Positions 8,315-14,141 of a stretch of DNA of 19,316 nucleotides are shown piece after piece. How positions within the stretch are numbered: position 1 is the stretch's first letter; each line of letters begins with the position of its first letter. A program made the position numbers and the translations under genes. The stretch is from an uncultured Chloroflexota bacterium. Its GTDB lineage: Bacteria > Chloroflexota > Limnocylindria > Limnocylindrales > Limnocylindraceae. The stretch spans positions 1 through 19,316 of the forward strand of contig CAINNT010000077.1 of NCBI GenBank assembly GCA_903851225.1, read 5' to 3'. The notes below the pieces were generated by a model. The model saw nothing but the letters and a program-made list of their open reading frames with translations, did not search any database and had not been told where the DNA came from.

Positions 8315-10615
8315 CTACGCCTCGTCCCCTGACTCCCCTGCTTTACTTGAATCACCAGCATTGCCGCCATCTGATTGGACTGCATTTGCCGCGATCTTCT
8401 GGCGATTCACCACTCGTGCCGATGAGCCGTCGAATGGACCGATATATCCCTGCTCTTCAAGCTGATCAATAATTCGCGCCGCACGCGCGTAGCCGATGCG
8501 AAGTCGACGCTGCAAGAGTGAGGCCGAGGCGCGATCATGTTCCGCAATAACCTGCACCGCCTCATCGAAGAGGCGATCGGCTGGCTCCTCGTCGCGACCC
8601 CGATCCGCTCCACCCCCGCCACCACGCTCGGCGGTTGCAACGATTCCTAGCTGATAGTCCGGAAGTCCCTGCCCTCGCCAATGCGCCACAACTTCGTTGA
8701 TTTCTCGGTCAGAGACAAAGACGCCTTGCATACGTGTTGGCTTTGGCGCGTCTGACGGCTGAAAGAGCATGTCGCCGCGACCGATTAGGTCTTCGGCCCC
8801 AGGGGCGTCGAGCACGGTGCGCGAATCAATTTGGCTTGCCATGGAGAAAGCGATACGGCTCGGAATGTTCGCTTTGATCAATCCGGTCACGACGTTCACT
8901 GACGGTCGCTGTGTTGCCAGGATGAGGTGGATGCCAGTGGCGCGAGCCTTTTGTGCAATCCGAACGATTGATTCTTCAGTCTCGCGTCCATCCTGCATCA
9001 TCAGGTCAGCGAGCTCGTCAATAATGATCACGATCGAGTACATTCGGTCATACATGTTTTCCCGGGTTGCGTTGTATCCCTCGAGGTTGCGCGCCCCTGC
9101 GCTTGCAAACATTCGGTATCGATTCTCCATCTCAAGTACCGCCCACTTCAGGGCCGCGGCTGCCTTGTCGGACTCGGTGACCACCGGTACCAGAAGATGC
9201 GGCAGTCCGTTATAGCCTGAGAGCTCGACACGTTTTGGGTCGACGAGGATTAGGCGTAGCTCCTGTGGAGTCCTTGCAAACAAGAGCGAGGCAATGATGG
9301 CGTTGACCATCACACTCTTGCCTGAACCAGTTGCTCCGGCAATCAAAAGATGCGGCATGCTTGCCAAATCACGTATCTGTGGCGTTCCGCCAACATCTTT
9401 GCCCAGGGCAAACGGGAGCACGAATCTAGATTCCCATGCGCCAGAAGAGCTGTTCGAAGCGAGCAGTGAACGAAGTCGGATCGCTTCGGCCTCTTGATTA
9501 GGGATCTCTATGCCTACGACCGCTTTTCCAGGAATAGGTGCTTCAATCCGAATCGACCGGGCGCTCAGGGCCATCGCAAGGTCATCGCCTAGTCCTTCAA
9601 TACGGCTAATGCGGACGTTAGGGGCAGGAGTCAGCTCATATTGCGTCACCACGGGCCCAGGATTTGCCGTTACCGAAATGATCTCGATACCAAGGTCACG
9701 TAGTTTCTGAACGATAATCGCGGCGTTTGCTTGATGGATTCCGGCATTCGGGCTGATCGCCTTGGCAGGCGCATCCAGAAGGTGTGTCGAGGGGAGCTGC
9801 CACGCAACGACCCCGCCCTCGGCAACGGTTGACGTGGGAGCGGTGGTGCCAGATTCAGGCGTTACGCCACTGCCCCGCACGGATCCCCCTGCGCGCACGC
9901 CCTCAGGGTTCGTTTCAGGGGCTGCTGCCGCGTTCGGTGAGACCTCAATATCGGTCGGTGTTTGGACAATGCTGATGACGGGCTTGCTCGTGGTTTCAGC
10001 CATTGCACGAGCGGCTTCATCGGCTCTCGCAGCCTCTCGTTCCCGCATGATTCGCTCACGTTCAGCGGCGAGTTTTTCGACCCCATCCCCAATAACCTCT
10101 GCGCCAATCTTTGCCGAGGAGAAGAGTGTGGCAAAGATCCTTCGCACCGTGGACTCAGCGAGAATGAGCCCGATCGCAACGAGAATGCCGACCCAAGCGG
10201 CAAAGGCACCGATCCCGGTCAACAAACTGGCGGCGCCACCGCCGGCAATGCTACCGATGCGACCGCCGTGAGTTGGGAAGACGATCTCCACCAATGCGAG
10301 AGCGGCGACAATTGATACCAGGGAGAGCCCAATACGTACATAGATTCGGGAAGAGGTTGAAGAGCGCCGTTCGATCCAAATGGCGAAGCCAATCAGCAGG
10401 GCTGGAACTGCCCATCGCCCCGCACCAAACCATGGAGCAAGCACATCACGTAAGACATCGGCCAGGGCTCCACGACCGGGAAGAACCAGCCCTACGGCAA
10501 AGATGACGCCAGTTACCGCAAGTGCGAGGGACAAGAGCGTGCGAAGCGCAGATCGTGACGCGAGTGGTCCTCGACGCCTCTCCCCGTTCGTTGCCTCCCC
10601 TCTCCGTCTAGCCAT
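8315..10615 (-). CDS. ftsK: DNA translocase FtsK/SpoIIIE
   Basis: Hexameric ATP-driven DNA pump at the division septum that clears chromosomes and activates dimer resolution. At 766 residues, it has four N-terminal membrane helices at about 24-46, 68-82, 92-113 and 129-153. A charged, Ala/Thr/Pro-rich linker of modest length runs to about 270. The alpha and beta motor domains follow, with Walker A GATGSGKS (427-434), Walker B IIIDELADL (530-538) and ILATQRPSVNVVTG. The gamma winged helix at about 680-750 (LFDEAVQVIAEHDRASASLL, then RIGYARAARIIDQLE) binds KOPS/SRS-type polar sequences in relatives. I chose ATG at 10615, since GAGGT in the end of rnj lies seven bases upstream. The TTG one codon earlier would be too close to it. 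It lies 3 bp downstream of rnj and 3 bp upstream of rodZ. Confidence 0.97.
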   Translation of the reverse strand: MARRRGEATNGERRRGPLASRSALRTLLSLALAVTGVIFAVGLVLPGRGALADVLRDVLAPWFGAGRWAVPALLIGFAIWIERRSSTSSRIYVRIGLSLVSIVAALALVEIVFPTHGGRIGSIAGGGAASLLTGIGAFAAWVGILVAIGLILAESTVRRIFATLFSSAKIGAEVIGDGVEKLAAERERIMREREAARADEAARAMAETTSKPVISIVQTPTDIEVSPNAAAAPETNPEGVRAGGSVRGSGVTPESGTTAPTSTVAEGGVVAWQLPSTHLLDAPAKAISPNAGIHQANAAIIVQKLRDLGIEIISVTANPGPVVTQYELTPAPNVRISRIEGLGDDLAMALSARSIRIEAPIPGKAVVGIEIPNQEAEAIRLRSLLASNSSSGAWESRFVLPFALGKDVGGTPQIRDLASMPHLLIAGATGSGKSVMVNAIIASLLFARTPQELRLILVDPKRVELSGYNGLPHLLVPVVTESDKAAAALKWAVLEMENRYRMFASAGARNLEGYNATRENMYDRMYSIVIIIDELADLMMQDGRETEESIVRIAQKARATGIHLILATQRPSVNVVTGLIKANIPSRIAFSMASQIDSRTVLDAPGAEDLIGRGDMLFQPSDAPKPTRMQGVFVSDREINEVVAHWRGQGLPDYQLGIVATAERGGGGGADRGRDEEPADRLFDEAVQVIAEHDRASASLLQRRLRIGYARAARIIDQLEEQGYIGPFDGSSARVVNRQKIAANAVQSDGGNAGDSSKAGESGDEA

Positions 10616-10618
10616 CAA

Positions 10619-12358
10619 CTAAACCTCGACCACCACAGGAACAACCAAGGGGCGACGCCGAGTCTCTTTGCTGAGGAACCTTGATACCGACTCACTCAGC
10701 TGAGCCTTAATCAGGCCGGCCTCAGCGCCACGATCTCCCTTATGTTGGATTGACTTGAGCGCAATAGTGATCGCCTCATCTACGAGCTTGTTGTCTTCAT
10801 CCCCATTGAGGAATCCGCGGGTGACGAGAGCTGGCCGACCGACAGGCTTGCCAGTGCGGGCGTCAATCGTTGCAATCACCACGACGATGCCGTCGTCTGC
10901 CAGTGTGCGTCGGTCTCGGAGCACGATCTCGCTGATCTCACCAACAGAAGATCCGTCCACGAAAACGGCACCGTGGTCAACTGCTTTCCCGCGCCGAGCT
11001 GTGCCATCGGCGGCAAACTCAACAGGGGTTCCGTTTTCAATGATGAAGACTGCCGATGGAGCTACCCCCATTTGTGTCGCAAGTCGACCGTGGGCGACCT
11101 GCATGCGCATCTCGCCGTGCATCGGTACAAAATACTTCGGCTTGGTGAGCGCGAGCATCATCTTCAGCTCCTCTTGCGAAGCGTGTCCCGATACATGGAC
11201 TTGCGCGATGGAGTGGTAAATCACGTTGGCCCCGGACTTGAAGAGGCTGTCAACGGTTCGGCCGACCGCCTCTTCGTTCCCGGGGATCGGGGACGCAGAG
11301 ACGATGACGGTGTCGCCATTCTGAATCTCTACGTTGCGGTGCTCTCCCTTCGCCATCTTGGCCAGGCCTGCCATCGGTTCGCCTTGGGCGCCGGTGGTGG
11401 CGATCACGAGTGGCTCTTTGGTGCGCCGTGCAATTTCCTCTTTTGCAAGGAGGGGTGTCGGGAACTTCAGATAGCCAAGATCACGAGCGATCTTGACGTT
11501 CTGCTCCATGGAGCGACCGACAACGGCAACCTTTCGATGGAACTCGCCTGCGGCATCTAGCACCTGCTGGATACGCGCGATATTCGAGGCGAAGGTTGCA
11601 ATGATTACACGCCCAGGTGCGCTGCTGATGATCCCCCTGAACGCCTGACCAACGACCTGTTCGCTCGGCGTATAGCCGGGAGCTTCAGCGCGCGTGCTAT
11701 CGGACACGAGTGCGAGTACGCCTTGTGCGCCGAATCTTGCAAGCATGGCAAAGTCTGCGGTCTTGCCATCGGCTGGAGTCTGGTCAAACTTGAAGTCGCC
11801 GGTGTGAATTACCGTGCCGACTGGTGAATGAATCGCGTAGCCCATCGCATCTGGAATTGAGTGCCCCACTCGGAATGGCTCGATGGTGAAAGGGCCGACC
11901 TCAAGGTGGCTGCCTGGGTCGAGTGGGCGAAGCGGATTGGCGGTGACCTTGAACTCCTTCAGCTTATTGGCGAGGAGGCCGCGCGCAAGGGTGCTGGCGT
12001 AGACCGGCACCCCAGGCAGGTCGGGGAGAATGTGCGGGAGCGCCCCGACGTGGTCCTCATGCCCGTGGGTGATCAGGACTGCTTTCACGGCGCTGCGTCG
12101 CGCGCGCAGGTACTTGATGTCGGGAATGATGATGTCCACTCCCAGGGTGGTTTCATCGGGAAAGGCAAGTCCGCAGTCGACGAGGATGATCGTGTCCTGG
12201 TACTCGTAGAGGTAGAGGTTCTTCCCGATCTCCCCCATGCCTCCAAGCGGGATGAGTCGCAGCGCTGGGCCGCTCGCAGCAGCCTTTGGGGGCCGATGCG
12301 TCTCTTGAGCACGCCTCGGTTCGGCTGTTCGGCGTGCCGGTTGCTGGCGTCGCGTCAT
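10619..12358 (-). CDS. rnj: Ribonuclease J
   Basis: Metallo-beta-lactamase/beta-CASP ribonuclease with 5'-3' exonuclease and endonuclease activity, used in mRNA decay and rRNA maturation. At 579 residues, the catalytic motif HGHEDH is at 98-103, the TGDFKFD motif lies near 190-200, beta-CASP motifs follow, and the late metal-ligand motif is HGEMRMQVAHG. A C-terminal domain ends the protein. The first ~30 residues are Arg/Pro/Gln-rich and likely disordered, an extension before the usual start of the fold (LRLIPLGGMGEIGKN). The ATG overlaps the udg TGA (ATGA), and ftsK follows after 3 bp. With RNase Y, PNPase and NrnA, the window carries most of a Gram-positive-style mRNA decay set. Confidence 0.97.
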   Translation of the reverse strand: MTRRQQPARRTAEPRRAQETHRPPKAAASGPALRLIPLGGMGEIGKNLYLYEYQDTIILVDCGLAFPDETTLGVDIIIPDIKYLRARRSAVKAVLITHGHEDHVGALPHILPDLPGVPVYASTLARGLLANKLKEFKVTANPLRPLDPGSHLEVGPFTIEPFRVGHSIPDAMGYAIHSPVGTVIHTGDFKFDQTPADGKTADFAMLARFGAQGVLALVSDSTRAEAPGYTPSEQVVGQAFRGIISSAPGRVIIATFASNIARIQQVLDAAGEFHRKVAVVGRSMEQNVKIARDLGYLKFPTPLLAKEEIARRTKEPLVIATTGAQGEPMAGLAKMAKGEHRNVEIQNGDTVIVSASPIPGNEEAVGRTVDSLFKSGANVIYHSIAQVHVSGHASQEELKMMLALTKPKYFVPMHGEMRMQVAHGRLATQMGVAPSAVFIIENGTPVEFAADGTARRGKAVDHGAVFVDGSSVGEISEIVLRDRRTLADDGIVVVIATIDARTGKPVGRPALVTRGFLNGDEDNKLVDEAITIALKSIQHKGDRGAEAGLIKAQLSESVSRFLSKETRRRPLVVPVVVEV

Positions 12359-13038
12359 TCAGCCTCCCCTCTCTTCCTGGACTGGGGCCGAATCGGCACC
12401 GAATCCACCTCGCGTAGGGTAGCCTCCCCCGCCACTTCGCGAGCACGCGCGTCAAGATATTCCCGCAGAGCCGCCATATCGCGCTCCAACGTGGGGCGGA
12501 GGCGCCCGTTGTGGAGCGCCGCTGCGGGGTGGTAAAGCGGGAAGAGCACGGCGTTGGTATTGGCCCTCACCTCTGTCTGTGCAAGAGGTCGCCCGTGCAC
12601 CTCGGCAATCCTTGCGTTTGGCGCAAAGACAGCGAGGGCGTGTCTTCCGAGGGTGGCGATGATCCGCGGTCGGATCGCCAGCAACTGGCGTGACAGAAAC
12701 GGCGCACAGGCAGTGATCTCACCTCGTTGCGGGTTGCGATTTCCCGGGGGCCGACACTTCACCGTGTTGAGGATGAAGACCTCCTCACGGCTGATCCCGA
12801 TGGAGGCCAAAAGGTTGTCGAGGAGGCGGCCCGAAGGACCAGCAAATGGGACGCCAGCCACGTCCTCCTGCGCCCCTGGGGCCTCCCCTACGAAGACGAG
12901 CGTTGCGGAGGCACTCCCCTCACCTGGCACGACCCGAGTTCGGGATGCCGACAGCGCACAGGCAGTACAGACTGAGGCGTCACGGGCTACCGAGGCAAGC
13001 TCAAGAGCGACCCGATCAGGCGTCGTGGTGAGCTCCAT
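12355..13038 (-). CDS. udg: Family 4 uracil-DNA glycosylase (Fe-S)
   Basis: Removes uracil from DNA at the start of base excision repair. At 227 residues, it has the four cysteines expected for the [4Fe-4S] cluster of family 4 enzymes: C24 and C27 (CTAC), C95 (NTVKCRPPGN) and C111. Active-site motif 1 GEAPGAQED is at 51-59, and motif 2 contains LYHPAA, whose histidine replaces the HPSPLS of family 1. The ATG start overlaps the 3' end of asd by 23 bp. The stop overlaps the rnj start by 4 bp, so it is translated within the operon. It occupies the place where Bacillus relatives carry dapG/dapA between asd and rnj. Confidence 0.95.
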   Translation of the reverse strand: MELTTTPDRVALELASVARDASVCTACALSASRTRVVPGEGSASATLVFVGEAPGAQEDVAGVPFAGPSGRLLDNLLASIGISREEVFILNTVKCRPPGNRNPQRGEITACAPFLSRQLLAIRPRIIATLGRHALAVFAPNARIAEVHGRPLAQTEVRANTNAVLFPLYHPAAALHNGRLRPTLERDMAALREYLDARAREVAGEATLREVDSVPIRPQSRKRGEAE

Positions 13039-14065
13039 GGACTAGATCCATGTCGACTAAGAGCTCAGCGATTTGGACGGCATTGGTCGCGGCGCCTTTT
13101 CTCACATTGTCACTCACCACCCAGAAGGCGAGACCGTGCTCAACGCTGGCATCGGTTCGAACCCGACCGACGTAAATCTCGTCGTTATCCGACGCTATTG
13201 CGGCGAGCGGATAGGCGTGATTCGCGGGATCATCTATGACGGTGACACCTGTGATTTGCGAAAAAGCTGCTCGCGCCTGATCAGGACTGAGCGGCCTGGA
13301 GAGCTCGACATGGACTGCCTCGGAGTGGCTTCGCTCCACAGGTACGCGAACTGCCGTGGCAGAGATCCGCAGGTTCGGCAGAGCAAGAATCTTTCGGCTC
13401 TCGTTGACCATCTTTGTCTCCTCTTTGGTTGAGCCGTCTGAAAGGAACACATCGATCGCCGGTATCGGACTGGAAACAACTGCATGCGGGTAGATCGTTG
13501 AGGTGGCACTGCCTCCACGCACCAGCGTGGCGCGCTGTTGGGCAAGGTCCGCTACCGCCTTTGCCCCCGCGCCAGAAACAGCCTGGTAGGTTGCAACAAC
13601 CACGCGCTCAAGCCCCGCCGCCTCAGAGAGCGCTTTGAGCAGCGGCACCAATTGCATGGTGGAGCAATTCGGGTTTGCGATGATACCGTTGTGATCCGTG
13701 AGCGCTTCAGGATTGACCTGCGACACGACCAACGGGACGTTCGCATCCATTCGCCAGGCGCTGGAATTATCAACAACAGCGCAGCCACGTGCGGCAGCCT
13801 CGGGTGCATACATCAAACTGGCCGCGCCACCTGCACTAAAGAGCGCAATGTCAACCATGTCAAAAGAGTCCGGCGTGACCTGCTGCACGGGAATGTCGGC
13901 ACCTCGGAATTTCACAGTTCTCCCGCCACCTGATGCTGCAAGCGGGACAAGGGCTCGAACCGGGAAGCTGCGCTGTTCAAGCACCGAGATCATGGTCTGA
14001 CCAACGAGACCGGTAGCCCCGAGGACTGCCACCACGTATCCTTCAGGTCGCACGGCGCTGCTCAC
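13016..14065 (-). CDS. asd: Aspartate-semialdehyde dehydrogenase
   Basis: NADP-dependent reduction of aspartyl phosphate to aspartate semialdehyde, the branch point to lysine/diaminopimelate, threonine and methionine. At 349 residues, the nucleotide loop GATGLVG is at 16-22, the catalytic cysteine is C134 in NPNCSTMQL, Q161 is in YQAVSGAG, and the substrate-binding R240 and general base H247 lie in RVPVERSHSE. The start is uncertain. GTG at 14065 lacks a clear Shine-Dalgarno. GTG at 14032 has GAAGGA six bases upstream, but would leave only MAVLGATG before the loop. The gene follows pnp after a 76-bp gap with a stem-loop and overlaps udg. Diaminopimelate supply fits the cell-wall genes downstream. 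Confidence 0.95.
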   Translation of the reverse strand: MSSAVRPEGYVVAVLGATGLVGQTMISVLEQRSFPVRALVPLAASGGGRTVKFRGADIPVQQVTPDSFDMVDIALFSAGGAASLMYAPEAAARGCAVVDNSSAWRMDANVPLVVSQVNPEALTDHNGIIANPNCSTMQLVPLLKALSEAAGLERVVVATYQAVSGAGAKAVADLAQQRATLVRGGSATSTIYPHAVVSSPIPAIDVFLSDGSTKEETKMVNESRKILALPNLRISATAVRVPVERSHSEAVHVELSRPLSPDQARAAFSQITGVTVIDDPANHAYPLAAIASDNDEIYVGRVRTDASVEHGLAFWVVSDNVRKGAATNAVQIAELLVDMDLVHGAHHDA

Positions 14066-14080
14066 GCTGCCCAGTAGACT

Positions 14081-14115
14081 ATTGAGGACCTGCGGCAGGA
14101 CCGCAGATCCTCAAT
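14081..14115 (-). terminator. Long stem-loop in the pnp-asd gap
   Basis: Two 15-base arms, 14081-14095 and 14101-14115, are inverted repeats with one difference and a five-base loop. Read on the minus strand, the odd pair is a G-U wobble, so the RNA stem is complete in the direction of pnp and asd transcription; on the plus strand it would be a C-A mismatch. No U tract follows. It could be a 3' end or decay barrier for pnp mRNA, a processing site, or a leader structure for asd, which starts 15 bases downstream. Its orientation argues that it acts in the minus-strand transcript. Confidence 0.65.
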
Positions 14116-14141
14116 CGATTCCCTGAAACAAAGGGACACGA

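Noticed and set aside
9762..10271. Plus-strand open frame opposite ftsK
   Set aside because: Composition is Ala/Ser/Pro-rich, as expected from reading the FtsK linker and membrane region backwards; no domain.
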